In this document: positions 26,188 to 35,281 of the stretch, piece after piece
Layout: each line of letters starts with the position of its first letter
Position numbering within the stretch: the first letter of the stretch is position 1
Assembly: GCA_025359445.1 (NCBI GenBank)
Contig: JANYGB010000006.1
Span: forward strand, 1-46,621
Direction of reading: 5' to 3'
DNA: 46,621 nucleotides
Source: Sphingomonadaceae bacterium
GTDB taxonomy: Bacteria; Pseudomonadota; Alphaproteobacteria; Sphingomonadales; Sphingomonadaceae
Notes under the pieces: model-generated
Database searches by the model: none
Seen by the model: only the letters and a program-made list of their open reading frames with translations
Told to the model about the DNA's origin: nothing
Position numbers and translations under genes: made by a program

Positions 26188-29045
26188 GTGGGTTCAGGCT
26201 TGACCAGGGCGGACGAGTCGATCGCAGCCGCCGCGTCAGTTTCAGCTTCGATGGCGCGACCTATCGGGGATTCGCAGGCGACACGCTCGCCTCTGCGCTG
26301 CTCGCAAATGGCGTGATGCTGTTCGGGCGCTCGTTCAAATATCACCGCCCGCGCGGGCTGCTTGGCGCGGGCAGCGAGGAGCCCAATGCGCTGGTCTCGG
26401 TCAGCCGCGGGCCGGGCCGCCACACGCCAAACCTGCGCGCCACTGCGGTCGAGATTTACGAAGGCCTGGCCGCGACCAGCCAGAACCGCTGGCCCTCGCT
26501 CAAGACCGATCTCGGTGCGATCAACGACCGGCTCGGCATGTTCCTGCCAGCGGGCTTTTACACCAAGACCTTCATGTGGCCGCGCTCGTTCTGGGACAAG
26601 CTGTACGAACCGGCAATCCGCCGCATGGCCGGGCTGGGTGAGGCACCAAGCGAGATCGATCCCGATCACTACGGCGCTGTTTACGCGCATTGCGACCTGC
26701 TGATTGTCGGGGCCGGACCGGCCGGGATCGACGCGGCACTGGAAGCCAGCGGCACATCGAAGCGTGTGATCCTGATCGACGAACAGGATGAGCCGGGCGG
26801 CGGCGCCTTGGACGATCCGGCGCTGTGGTCATGGCTTAATGAAAGTCTCAAGGACCTCGCCGCCGCGCCCAACGTGACCGTGCTCAGCCGGACCACAGCG
26901 TTTGGCTATTATCACGATAACTTCGTTGGCGCGGTTGAACGGCTGACCGACCACTGGGCCGAGATCGGCAGCGGGCCGCGCGAAAAGCTGTGGCGGATCC
27001 GCGCGGGTGCAGTGATCCTGGCGCAGGGCGCGATCGAACGACCCTTGGTCTTCGCCGCGAACGATGTTCCGGGGGTCATGCTGGCCTCGGCCGCGCGGAC
27101 CTTCCTGCAGCGCTACGGCGTCGCGGTCGGCAAGTCGGTCGCCCTGATGGCAGCACACGACAGCGGCTGGCGCGATGCTTTTGCGCATGCCCGCGCCGGA
27201 GTGAACGTCGCGGCCATCATCGATGTGCGCGAGACTATCGATGCGGCGTTGCTGGCTGAGGCGCAGGCGCTCGGCATTGCGGTGCGGCTTGGACATAGCG
27301 TCATCGAGGTGCACGGCCGGCTTGGCGTGAAGGGCATGACCGTGGCCCGCAACGATGGCAGCGCCGCCACCCGGATCGCCTGCGATGCGCTGCTGATGGC
27401 CGGGGGGTGGACCCCAAGCGTGCACCTGTGGTCGCACAGCAAGGGCTCCTTCGCCTGGGACGAAGCGCTGGGCGCCTATGTCCCGGACAGGCCCAACGAA
27501 AAAGTCCGCTGTGTCGGCGCTTGCTCGGGCAAGTGGAACTTCGGCAGCGGCATTGTGATCGACGCGCTGCCCACGCCGCGCAACCAAGCCCGGATCAAGG
27601 CTTTTGTCGATTTCCAGAACGATGTGACCGCCAAGGACATCCACCTTGCGGTGCGCGAAGGGTTCAAGTCGATCGAGCACATCAAGCGTTATACCACCAC
27701 CGGGATGGCCACCGATCAGGGCAAGACCTCGAACCTCAATGGCTTGCAGATCGCGTCGCAGGCGCTGGGCCGGCCCGTTACGGAAGTGGGCCTCACCACC
27801 TTCCGCCCGCCCTATACCCCGCAGACTTTCGGGGCGCTGGCGGGCCACGCGAAGGATGACCTGTTCCAGCCGACCCGCAAGACCCCCATCGACGGTTGGG
27901 CTGAGGAACACGGCGCGGTGTTCGAACTGGTCGCGCAGTGGCGGCGGGCCCGTTATTTTCCGCAAGGTGGGGATGACATGCACGCGGCCGTGAACCGAGA
28001 ATGCCGTGCGGTCCGCTCGGCGGTAGGCATTTTCGATGCCTCGACGCTGGGCAAGATCGAAGTGGTCGGACCCGATGCCGCCGAGTTTCTCAATCGCATT
28101 TACACCAATCCGTGGAAGGCGCTCGAGCCGGGCCGGTGCCGTTATGGCCTGCTGCTCCGGGAAGACGGCTTCATCACCGACGACGGGGTGTCGGCGCGGC
28201 TGACCCCGGACCGGTTCCACCTGACCACCACTACCGGCGGCGCGGCGCGGGTGCTCAACACGATGGAGGATTACCTTCAGACCGAATGGCCCGAGCTCGA
28301 CGTCTGGCTGACCAGTACGACCGAGCAATGGGCGGTTATCGCGCTCCAAGGCCCGCTGGCGCGGCAGCTGCTCGAGCCGCTGGTCGAGGGCATCGACCTT
28401 GCGGCGGAGGCCTTCCCGCACATGGCGATCCGCGAAGGCACGATCTGCGGCGTGCCGACCCGGTTGTTCCGGGTCAGTTTCACGGGAGAGCTGGGCTTCG
28501 AGATCAATGTTCCGGCGGCTTATGGTCGGGCATTGTGGGAGCAACTGATGAACGCGGGCGCAGCTTGGGGCATCACGCCTTACGGGACCGAGGCGATGCA
28601 TGTGCTGCGCGCCGAGAAGGGCTTCATCATCGTCGGGCAGGACACCGACGGGACGGTTACGCCGCACGATGCCGGGCTCGACTGGGCGGTGGGCAAGAAG
28701 AAGCCCGATTTCGTCGGCAAACGCTCGCTGGCGCGGCCCGATATCGTTGCAGCAGGCCGCAAGCAACTGGTCGGTCTGCTGACCGATGATCCTGCGGTGG
28801 TGCTTGAGGAAGGCGCGCAGATCGTGGCTGATCCTGCGCAGGCGATACCGATGACGATGATCGGCCACGTCACCTCGTCTTATTGGAGCGAGGCGCTCGG
28901 CCGCTCGATCGCGCTGGCTCTGATCGAAGGCGGACACCAGCGGATGGGCGAGATGCTCCATGTGCCGATGCCCGGGCAGGTGATTAGGGCAAAAGTCAGC
29001 TCCATGGTGTTTTACGATCCCCAAGGAGCGCGGCTGCATGTCTGA
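26184..29045 (+). CDS. soxA: Sarcosine oxidase alpha subunit, set 1
   Basis: 953 residues, the normal length. The order is an N-terminal ferredoxin-like fold without cysteines (residues ~15-90, FSFDGATYRGFAGDTLASALLANG), an NAD-binding pyridine-nucleotide oxidoreductase region (LLIVGAGPAGIDAALEA near residue 172), and a C-terminal GcvT-type folate domain from ~580 with FTGELGFEINVP. Alpha binds NAD+ and the folate and shares FMN with beta. The tunnel between them passes the methylene group to tetrahydrofolate to give 5,10-methylene-THF. It overlaps soxG by eight bases. Confidence 0.95.
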   Translation: MSGFRLDQGGRVDRSRRVSFSFDGATYRGFAGDTLASALLANGVMLFGRSFKYHRPRGLLGAGSEEPNALVSVSRGPGRHTPNLRATAVEIYEGLAATSQNRWPSLKTDLGAINDRLGMFLPAGFYTKTFMWPRSFWDKLYEPAIRRMAGLGEAPSEIDPDHYGAVYAHCDLLIVGAGPAGIDAALEASGTSKRVILIDEQDEPGGGALDDPALWSWLNESLKDLAAAPNVTVLSRTTAFGYYHDNFVGAVERLTDHWAEIGSGPREKLWRIRAGAVILAQGAIERPLVFAANDVPGVMLASAARTFLQRYGVAVGKSVALMAAHDSGWRDAFAHARAGVNVAAIIDVRETIDAALLAEAQALGIAVRLGHSVIEVHGRLGVKGMTVARNDGSAATRIACDALLMAGGWTPSVHLWSHSKGSFAWDEALGAYVPDRPNEKVRCVGACSGKWNFGSGIVIDALPTPRNQARIKAFVDFQNDVTAKDIHLAVREGFKSIEHIKRYTTTGMATDQGKTSNLNGLQIASQALGRPVTEVGLTTFRPPYTPQTFGALAGHAKDDLFQPTRKTPIDGWAEEHGAVFELVAQWRRARYFPQGGDDMHAAVNRECRAVRSAVGIFDASTLGKIEVVGPDAAEFLNRIYTNPWKALEPGRCRYGLLLREDGFITDDGVSARLTPDRFHLTTTTGGAARVLNTMEDYLQTEWPELDVWLTSTTEQWAVIALQGPLARQLLEPLVEGIDLAAEAFPHMAIREGTICGVPTRLFRVSFTGELGFEINVPAAYGRALWEQLMNAGAAWGITPYGTEAMHVLRAEKGFIIVGQDTDGTVTPHDAGLDWAVGKKKPDFVGKRSLARPDIVAAGRKQLVGLLTDDPAVVLEEGAQIVADPAQAIPMTMIGHVTSSYWSEALGRSIALALIEGGHQRMGEMLHVPMPGQVIRAKVSSMVFYDPQGARLHV

Positions 29046-29550
29046 AGCGCTCGCCCGCATCGATCCGGTTTCAGGGTCGGCCGTTTTCGCCAATGGAGTC
29101 ACACTGACTCTGGTCGAGCCGATGGCACGCTTCTCGCTTCGGGCGCGTCAGCCCGAGGCGCTTGAACAGCTGCTCGGGTTCAAACTTCCGCGGAAAATTG
29201 GCGCAAGCCTTGATTGCGCGGCATGCCTAGGCCCCGACGAATGGTTGCTGCGCGCCGCCGCCGGAACGAAGATCGCCAGCGGGAGTGGGCAGCCGGTTTC
29301 CATAACCGAGATCAGCGAACGCTCGGTCTGCCTGATCGTCGAAGGCGCGCGCGCGGCGGAAGTGCTCGCCTCGGGCTGTCCGCTCGATCTCGACCGGTTT
29401 GCGGTCGGCCGGGCTACGCGTACCGTGTTTGAGACGGTGGAGATTATCCTGCTCCGGACTGGCGAGGACCGGTTTCAAGTCGAAGTATGGCGCAGCTTTG
29501 CGCCCTGGCTCAGAACGGCGCTGGAAACAGCAGCGTTGCAGCTGCGCTAA
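29038..29550 (+). CDS. soxG: Sarcosine oxidase gamma subunit, set 1
   Basis: 170 residues, the size and GcvT-like strand order of SoxG. The conserved stretches are CLGPDEWLL, ITEISERSVCLIVEGARAAEVLASGCPLDL and the C-terminal FQVEVWRSFAPWLRTAL. This subunit contacts the folate-binding half of alpha. The start overlaps the soxA stop (ATGTCTGA). The BCCT transporter follows nine bases later, so uptake and demethylation are co-expressed. Confidence 0.92.
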   Translation: MSEALARIDPVSGSAVFANGVTLTLVEPMARFSLRARQPEALEQLLGFKLPRKIGASLDCAACLGPDEWLLRAAAGTKIASGSGQPVSITEISERSVCLIVEGARAAEVLASGCPLDLDRFAVGRATRTVFETVEIILLRTGEDRFQVEVWRSFAPWLRTALETAALQLR

Positions 29551-29559
29551 GGGGGAACA

Positions 29560-31149
29560 ATGTCGGACTGGACCAAGGATATCGATCCCGGAGCTTACGG
29601 GCAGTCCAACCGGCGCTGGGGCGGGATGATTGTCAACCCGGCGGTGTTCGTTCCCACCGCGCTGATCTCGCTTGCCGTGATCCTGTTCAGCGTGATTGCG
29701 CCGCAATCCTCGGCTGACTTTTTTGCTGCGATGCGGAGCGGCGTGGTGGCGCACTTCGACTGGTTGTTGATGTCGGTTGGCAATCTGTTGCTGCTGTTCT
29801 GCATTGTTGTGGCGGTGTCGCCGCTCGGCAAGATCAGGCTCGGCGGCAAGGGTGCAACCCCCGATTATTCGCGGTTGTCGTGGTTCTCGATGCTGTTCGG
29901 CGCGGGCATGGGAATTGGCCTGGTGTTCTACGGCGTGGGCGAGCCGGTGACCCATTTTACGTCTTCGCTGGCGGGCGGGGCAGGGGCTCCGCTGGGCGGA
30001 GCGGCGGGCGCTCCGGCAGCAGCGCGGAGCCTGGCCATGGCCGCAACGATCTTCGACTGGTCGCTCCACCCGTGGGCGATTTTCGCGGTGACGGGGCTGG
30101 CCTTTGCGGTTTTTGCCTATGATTTCAACATGCCGCTGTCGATGCGGTCGGCCTTTTATCCGATCTTCGGCAAGGCGGTGTGGGGCCGGGCAGGCGATCT
30201 GATTGAGGTGCTGGCCGTGCTGGCGACGATCTTCGGCCTCGCCACTTCGCTTGGGCTCGGGGCGCAGCAGGCGATGGCCGGAATCACCTATCTTTACGGG
30301 ATAGCCAGCTCGCCCGCCACAATCCTTGACCTAATCGCGATCATGGCGGCGGTCACTTTCCTGTCGGTTCGCGGCGGGATTGATCGCGGGATCCGCATCC
30401 TCAGCGAAGCCAACATGTGGGTCGCCGCGGCCATGCTGCTGTTCGTGCTGGCGACCGGGCCGGTGCTGCAATTGCTCGGCGATTTCGCTAGCAATATCGC
30501 CAACTACCTCAAACTGCTCCCCGCGCTGTCCAATCCGGTCGGGCGCAGCGATATGGGGTTCTATGATGACTGGTCGGTTTACTACTGGGCCTGGTGGATC
30601 AGCTGGGCCCCGTTTGTCGGCATGTTCATGGCGCGCATTTCGCTGGGCCGGACGGTGCGGGAATTCATCGCCGGGGCGATGATCGCGCCAAGCCTGCTCG
30701 GGATCATCTGGCTGACCATCTTCGGCGACGCCAGCATTGCCGAGATCACCGCCGGTCGAGCCCCGGGGTTGGCCAAGGCTAGCCTTGAGACGCAGCTGTT
30801 CGTGCTGCTCGGGTCGCTGCCCTTGCCGCAGGTCACTTCATTCGTGGCGATCGCGCTGATCCTGATCTTCTTCGTCACCGGGTGGGATTCGGGCACGCTG
30901 GTGATCGACACGATGACCGCCGGTGGCCGCACCGATACGCCGCTGCGCCAAAAGGTGATCTGGCTGTTCGCGGTCGGCGGGATCGGCGTGGTCCTGCTGC
31001 TGAGCGGCGGGCTCAATTCGCTCCAGGCCGGAGCGATTGCCACGGGGTTGCCCTTGGCGCTGGTCCTGCTGGTGATGTGCTGGGGTACACTCAAAGGCCT
31101 GCTGGCGCTTCACCGCGCCGGCCGGGACGGGGCAGGCGCCAAGCGATGA
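29560..31149 (+). CDS. BCCT-family betaine/carnitine/choline transporter
   Basis: 529 residues with about 12 membrane spans. The glycine-rich span GAGMGIGLVFYGVGEP has Gly (not Asp) after MGI, as in sodium-coupled BetP-type carriers rather than the CaiT exchanger. The aromatic substrate-box region reads YYWAWWISWAPFVGMFMARISLGR. The carrier should import a quaternary ammonium compound with sodium. The C-terminal tail is short and lacks a long osmosensing extension, consistent with a catabolic uptake role rather than osmoregulation. A GGGGGA site sits between the soxG stop and the ATG. Its stop overlaps the GMC gene by four bases. Placement inside the operon is the strongest evidence that the substrate is a betaine-like compound. 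Confidence 0.95.
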   Translation: MSDWTKDIDPGAYGQSNRRWGGMIVNPAVFVPTALISLAVILFSVIAPQSSADFFAAMRSGVVAHFDWLLMSVGNLLLLFCIVVAVSPLGKIRLGGKGATPDYSRLSWFSMLFGAGMGIGLVFYGVGEPVTHFTSSLAGGAGAPLGGAAGAPAAARSLAMAATIFDWSLHPWAIFAVTGLAFAVFAYDFNMPLSMRSAFYPIFGKAVWGRAGDLIEVLAVLATIFGLATSLGLGAQQAMAGITYLYGIASSPATILDLIAIMAAVTFLSVRGGIDRGIRILSEANMWVAAAMLLFVLATGPVLQLLGDFASNIANYLKLLPALSNPVGRSDMGFYDDWSVYYWAWWISWAPFVGMFMARISLGRTVREFIAGAMIAPSLLGIIWLTIFGDASIAEITAGRAPGLAKASLETQLFVLLGSLPLPQVTSFVAIALILIFFVTGWDSGTLVIDTMTAGGRTDTPLRQKVIWLFAVGGIGVVLLLSGGLNSLQAGAIATGLPLALVLLVMCWGTLKGLLALHRAGRDGAGAKR

Positions 31150-32819
31150 GCGCGGCGCGCAGCGAGAGCTACGACTATGTGATCGTCGGCGCGGGCTCGG
31201 CCGGGTGTGTTCTCGCCGATCGGCTCAGCGCAGATGGAACCAACCGTGTCCTGTTGCTTGAATTCGGAGGGAGTGACCGATCGATTTTCATCCAGATGCC
31301 CGCTGCGCTGGCCTATCCGATGAACACCCGGCGGTGGAACTGGGGCTATGAAAGCGAACCGGAACCGAACCTCAATGGTCGCCGGCTGAGCTGTCCGCGC
31401 GGGAAGGGGCTGGGCGGCTCATCCTCGATCAACGGGCTGGTTTACGTTCGCGGCAATGCGCTCGATTTCGAACGCTGGCAGAACGAGGAGGGCGCACGCG
31501 GCTGGGGCTATGCGGATGTCCTGCCCTATTTCAAACGAGCCGAAACGCGGGCTGAGGGCGGCAATGAGTATCGCGGTAGCGAGGGTCCGCTCTCCACGAC
31601 CTATGGCACCTTGCGCAATCCGCTTCATCAGGCCTGGCTCGATGCCGCGCAGGAGGCGGGTTACAGCCTGACCGAGGATTACAACGGGTTCCGCCAGGAA
31701 GGCTTTGGCCGGATGGACATGACCGTCCGCAAGGGCACGCGTTGTTCGGCGGCCAAGGCCTATCTTTATCCGGCGCGGAAGCGATCAAACCTGCGTGTGA
31801 TCGAGCACGCCTTGGCCACGCGTGTGTTGTTCGAAGGCAAACGCGCCGTTGGAGTCGAATTTGAGCGCGGCGGACGGCTGAACCAGGTCCGCGCGGAGCG
31901 TGAAGTGATCCTGTCGGGCGGGTCGATAAATTCGGTCCAGCTACTCAAGCTTTCGGGGATCGGGCCGGCACAGGAACTCAAGGATCTTGGCGTGCCGGTG
32001 CTGGCCGATCGGCCCGGGGTAGGGGCCAACTTGCAGGACCATCTCGAATTCTATTTCCAAATGGCCTGCACCCGGCCGGTCACGCTCTATGGCCAGGCCA
32101 ACCTGCTCGGAAAAGCATTGGCTGGCGCGCAGTGGCTCTTTCTGCGCAACGGGATCGGCGCGACTAGCCACTTCGAAAGCTGCGGCTTCATCCGCAGCCG
32201 CGCCGGGATCAGGTACCCCGACGTCCAGTACCATTTCTTCCCGATGGCGATCAATTACGACGGGAGCGCCTTGGCCACCGAGCACGGTTTCCAGGCGCAT
32301 GTCGGCCCGATGCGCTCCAAGAGCCGCGGTACAGTCACGCTGCGCAGCGCCGATCCGCGCGACAAGCCGAAGATCCAGTTCAACTACATGAGCCATCCCG
32401 ACGACTGGGCGGAGATGCGTGCCTGCGTGCGCCTGACCCGCGAGATTTTTCAGCAGGCTGCTTTCGCTGCTTGGCGCGGGCGAGAGATCCAGCCGGGCGC
32501 AGATTACACCAGCGACGAGGCGATCGACGCTTTCATCGCCGAGCATGTCGAGAGCGCGCTCCACCCATCATGCACTTGCAAGATCGGCGACCCTGGCGAT
32601 CCGCTGGCCGTGGTCGATCCCGAACTCAAAGTAATCGGGGTCGAAGCCCTGCGCGTGATCGACAGCTCGGTCATGCCCTCGATTACGACCGGCAATCTCA
32701 ATGCGCCGACGATCATGATCGGTGAGAAGGGTGCCGATCTTGTCCTAGGCAAGCCGCCGCTCGCCCCCTCAAATGCGCCCTTTTACATGGCACCCAATTG
32801 GGAAGTGTCGCAGCGATGA
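31146..32819 (+). CDS. GMC-family FAD oxidoreductase, choline-dehydrogenase-like
   Basis: 557 residues. It has the FAD motif DYVIVGAGSAGCVLADRL, the GMC signatures CPRGKGLGGSSSINGLVYVRG and SGGSINSVQLLKLSGIG, catalytic His473 in HPSCTCKIGD and the GNLNAPTIMIGEK motif. The last two motifs are like those of BetA-type choline dehydrogenases, more so than in the GMC enzyme at 7005. It would oxidise choline or a related amino alcohol to the aldehyde. No adjacent betaine aldehyde dehydrogenase is in this operon; the one at 4379 is the only ALDH in the window. ATG 31146 overlaps the BCCT stop, and the stop overlaps the next FAD gene as ATGA. Confidence 0.92.
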   Translation: MSAARSESYDYVIVGAGSAGCVLADRLSADGTNRVLLLEFGGSDRSIFIQMPAALAYPMNTRRWNWGYESEPEPNLNGRRLSCPRGKGLGGSSSINGLVYVRGNALDFERWQNEEGARGWGYADVLPYFKRAETRAEGGNEYRGSEGPLSTTYGTLRNPLHQAWLDAAQEAGYSLTEDYNGFRQEGFGRMDMTVRKGTRCSAAKAYLYPARKRSNLRVIEHALATRVLFEGKRAVGVEFERGGRLNQVRAEREVILSGGSINSVQLLKLSGIGPAQELKDLGVPVLADRPGVGANLQDHLEFYFQMACTRPVTLYGQANLLGKALAGAQWLFLRNGIGATSHFESCGFIRSRAGIRYPDVQYHFFPMAINYDGSALATEHGFQAHVGPMRSKSRGTVTLRSADPRDKPKIQFNYMSHPDDWAEMRACVRLTREIFQQAAFAAWRGREIQPGADYTSDEAIDAFIAEHVESALHPSCTCKIGDPGDPLAVVDPELKVIGVEALRVIDSSVMPSITTGNLNAPTIMIGEKGADLVLGKPPLAPSNAPFYMAPNWEVSQR

Positions 32820-34180
32820 CCCGCTTCATCCACGAAGCCCCCCGCGACATCACTGTAATCCGCGAGACCGATGTGCTGGTGGTGGGCTCTGGCCCGGGCG
32901 GACTGGCCGCCGCATTGGCGTCGGCCCGAGCTGGCGTCGAGACCACGTTGCTCGAACGCTATGGTTGCTTCGGCGGCAATATCACGCAGGTGGGAGTCGA
33001 AGGCTTCGCCTGGTATCGCCATCCCCAGACGATCGACAGCGAAGGCATCGGCCGCGAGTTCGAGAATCGCGCCAAAGCGATGGGCGCGGCGATGCCCGAG
33101 CCGCAATCGATCAGCCATTCGCTCGATGCGGAGGGCTTCAAATTCGTGGCCGACCGGCTGGTAGAGGAAGCGGGGGTCATTCCCATGCTGCACCGCATGT
33201 TCGTTGCCCCGATCATGGAAGGTGAAACCATTGTCGGGGTCATAGTCGAAAGCAAGGCGGGGCGCGAGGCGATCCTGGCCAAGCGGGTGATCGATGCGAC
33301 CGGCGATGGCGACATCGCCCATCGCTGCGGCGCGCCGACTCACCAGCACCCGATCGATGAAATGATGTCGGTTTCAGTGATGTTTTCGATGTGCGGGGTC
33401 AACAAGACGCGATTCATCGATGCTGTTAAGGCCGATCCGCAAACCTACGGCGATTGGGCAGTCGGCGGGGAGTGGGAGGTCAAGACCAGCGGCAAGGAGG
33501 ACGAAATGTTCTCCCCGTTCCTACGCAAGCCATTCCAGAAGGCGCTGGAGGCGGGGCTGATCCCCGATAGCGTCAAGACCATGGCCGGCACCTGGGGCAC
33601 CGTTTCCGATCAGGGAGATCTCACTTATCTCAACATGTGCTACCTCACTCTCGACGGCACCGATCCCGATGCCCTGACGCACGGCGAAATGGCGGGCCGC
33701 GAGCAGGCGATGCATGCGATCGGCGCGCTCAAAGCCTTCATGCCCGGCTGCGAAAACGCCAAGCTGCGCAACTTCGGCATGACCCTGGGCATTCGCGATA
33801 CCCGCAAGATCGACGCGGTCTACAACCTGACCGAAAGCGATGTGCTGGGCGAGGCCCGGTTCGAAGACAGCATCGGGATTTTCCCCGAATTCATCGACGG
33901 CTACGGCTACCTTATTCTGCCGACCACCGGGCGCTATTTCCATGTGCCGTACCGTTCGATGCTGCCCCGCAGCGTGAACAACCTGATTGTCACTGGCCGC
34001 ACGATCGGCGGTGACAAGGTCAGCCACGCGGCGGTGCGCAACATGATGTGCTGCGCAGTGGCCGGGCAGGGCGCAGGCGTCGCGGCGGCACTGGCGGTCA
34101 AGAGCGGACGAGGGTTTGCCGACCTCGACCTAACGGTCGTTCAGCGCGAATTGCTGCGCCAAGGCGCGCGGATTGAATGA
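32816..34180 (+). CDS. FAD-dependent oxidoreductase (FAD_oxidored/pfam12831-like)
   Basis: 454 residues. The FAD dinucleotide motif is DVLVVGSGPGGLAAALASARAG, followed by the LLERYGCFGGN motif of the pfam12831 group. The second FAD segment is RVIDATGDGDIAHRCGAP, and the C-terminal motif is LIVTGRTIGGDKVSHAAVRNM. The family is large and poorly characterised. Members oxidise or reduce small hydroxy or unsaturated acids and similar substrates. It is the last gene of the long operon and is coupled to the GMC gene by ATGA, so it probably acts late in the same pathway or on the GMC product. No specific reaction can be claimed. Confidence 0.82.
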   Translation: MTRFIHEAPRDITVIRETDVLVVGSGPGGLAAALASARAGVETTLLERYGCFGGNITQVGVEGFAWYRHPQTIDSEGIGREFENRAKAMGAAMPEPQSISHSLDAEGFKFVADRLVEEAGVIPMLHRMFVAPIMEGETIVGVIVESKAGREAILAKRVIDATGDGDIAHRCGAPTHQHPIDEMMSVSVMFSMCGVNKTRFIDAVKADPQTYGDWAVGGEWEVKTSGKEDEMFSPFLRKPFQKALEAGLIPDSVKTMAGTWGTVSDQGDLTYLNMCYLTLDGTDPDALTHGEMAGREQAMHAIGALKAFMPGCENAKLRNFGMTLGIRDTRKIDAVYNLTESDVLGEARFEDSIGIFPEFIDGYGYLILPTTGRYFHVPYRSMLPRSVNNLIVTGRTIGGDKVSHAAVRNMMCCAVAGQGAGVAAALAVKSGRGFADLDLTVVQRELLRQGARIE

Positions 34181-34250
34181 CAGGTGGGAGCTTGTGACCA
34201 CCAATTTGTCATTGATTGATCTCAAAAAGGCATTGCCGCATCACATCCTG

Positions 34251-34281
34251 AGCATGCTAGCTATTAAGATTGGTATTAAGA
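34251..34281. promoter_or_regulatory. Candidate operator upstream of LysR gene
   Basis: Within the 141-base gap at 34181-34321 there is a perfect palindrome AGCATGCT (34251-34258), an overlapping GCTAGC, and a direct repeat TATTAAGA at 34262-34269 and 34274-34281 with 12-base spacing. It lies about 40-70 bases before the LysR start in an AT-rich patch, fitting an autoregulatory site. There is no proof of binding. Confidence 0.4.
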
Positions 34282-34321
34282 GCCCCAAACCAGGGTGAGT
34301 CTCAGCAGGGCAGGACATCGC

Positions 34322-35281
34322 ATGAAGCCGGCGCAGGAGTTCGACCTTCACGCAATTGAGGTCCTGATCATGACCGTCGAACTGGGCGGGATGTCGCAGT
34401 GCGCCGCCCATCTGGAGATTACCCAGTCAGCCGTGTCCCAAACCATTGCGCGCCTCGAAGCGAGTATTGGGACGCCATTGTTCGATCGTTCGATGCGGCC
34501 CTTGGGATTGACGACGAGCGGCAGATCAATGTTCGAACGCGGTAAGCAATTGCTCGCCTTGGCCCGCAGCACTTACGATAACGTTCGCGTCGGCGCCGAC
34601 CTGCCGCTGGCGCGGCTGACGGTGGCGATGTCGTTCAGTCTGGCCAACCAGCTGACCGCGGCAATCATGAGCGATCTGGGTGGCCGGGCCGAACGGTGGA
34701 ATATCCGCTCGGGAATTTCGCTTGAGCATCAGGGCGAATTCCTCGCCCGCGATATCGACATGATGGTGACCGGCAGCTTCAACCTTGAGCACCGTGACAA
34801 TATCGAGTTGCATCCGGTGTTCGAGGAAGGCTTCGTGATCGCGGTCCCGGCGAACTACCACAAGCAGCTTCAGATCGACGCGGACCCTATCGACTTGCCG
34901 TTTATCCGGTTCTCGCGGCTGACCGGCATGGGGCAACAGATCGAACGCCAGATTGTGCGGCTGAAGCTCGGCTTGCGCCAAGGCGTGGAAGTCGAATCGT
35001 CGCATCAGCAGCTGGCCCTGGTAGCGGCGGGTCTAGGCTGGACGATAACCTCTCCGGTCTGCCTTTCGGCAGCACCCGAATTGCTGCGAATGATCCGGAT
35101 TGAACCGATGCCGCGCGGGCGTTTTTCGCGAACCGTGCAAGTTGTCTCGCGCACCGGCGAACTTGGCGCTTTGCCTCAACAGGTTGCGCGGGTCTGTAGC
35201 CGGCGGCTGAAAGAGGTGACTTTCCCACCATTGATCCAGCAGATGCCCTGGCTGGAGGAGCAAATTACATGGCACGCCTGA
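34322..35281 (+). CDS. LysR-family transcriptional regulator
   Basis: 319 residues. The N-terminal helix-turn-helix reads FDLHAIEVLIMTVELGGMSQCAAHLEITQSAVSQTI, then LEASIGTPLFDR, and a periplasmic-binding-like effector domain follows. It lacks the RRLPPL opening of the GcvA group, so it belongs to a different LysR branch from the regulators at 8685 and 46582. I chose ATG 34322 with an AGGA site about eight bases before it; a GTG at 34295 is also open. The stop lies 13 bases inside the hydrolase gene, so the two are translationally coupled. Targets may include the upstream operon, the hydrolase or both. Confidence 0.9.
   Translation: MKPAQEFDLHAIEVLIMTVELGGMSQCAAHLEITQSAVSQTIARLEASIGTPLFDRSMRPLGLTTSGRSMFERGKQLLALARSTYDNVRVGADLPLARLTVAMSFSLANQLTAAIMSDLGGRAERWNIRSGISLEHQGEFLARDIDMMVTGSFNLEHRDNIELHPVFEEGFVIAVPANYHKQLQIDADPIDLPFIRFSRLTGMGQQIERQIVRLKLGLRQGVEVESSHQQLALVAAGLGWTITSPVCLSAAPELLRMIRIEPMPRGRFSRTVQVVSRTGELGALPQQVARVCSRRLKEVTFPPLIQQMPWLEEQITWHA

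Noticed and set aside
26829..29102. Long antisense open frame (about 757 codons) opposite soxA set 1
   Set aside because: It mirrors a confidently assigned gene in high-GC DNA, shows no recognisable domain, and has low-complexity Arg/His-rich translation typical of antisense frames.
30882..31145. N-terminal extension of the second GMC oxidoreductase
   Set aside because: It would overlap the BCCT gene by about 270 bases. The ATG at 31146 overlaps the BCCT stop as ATGA, and the FAD motif begins about 11 residues later.
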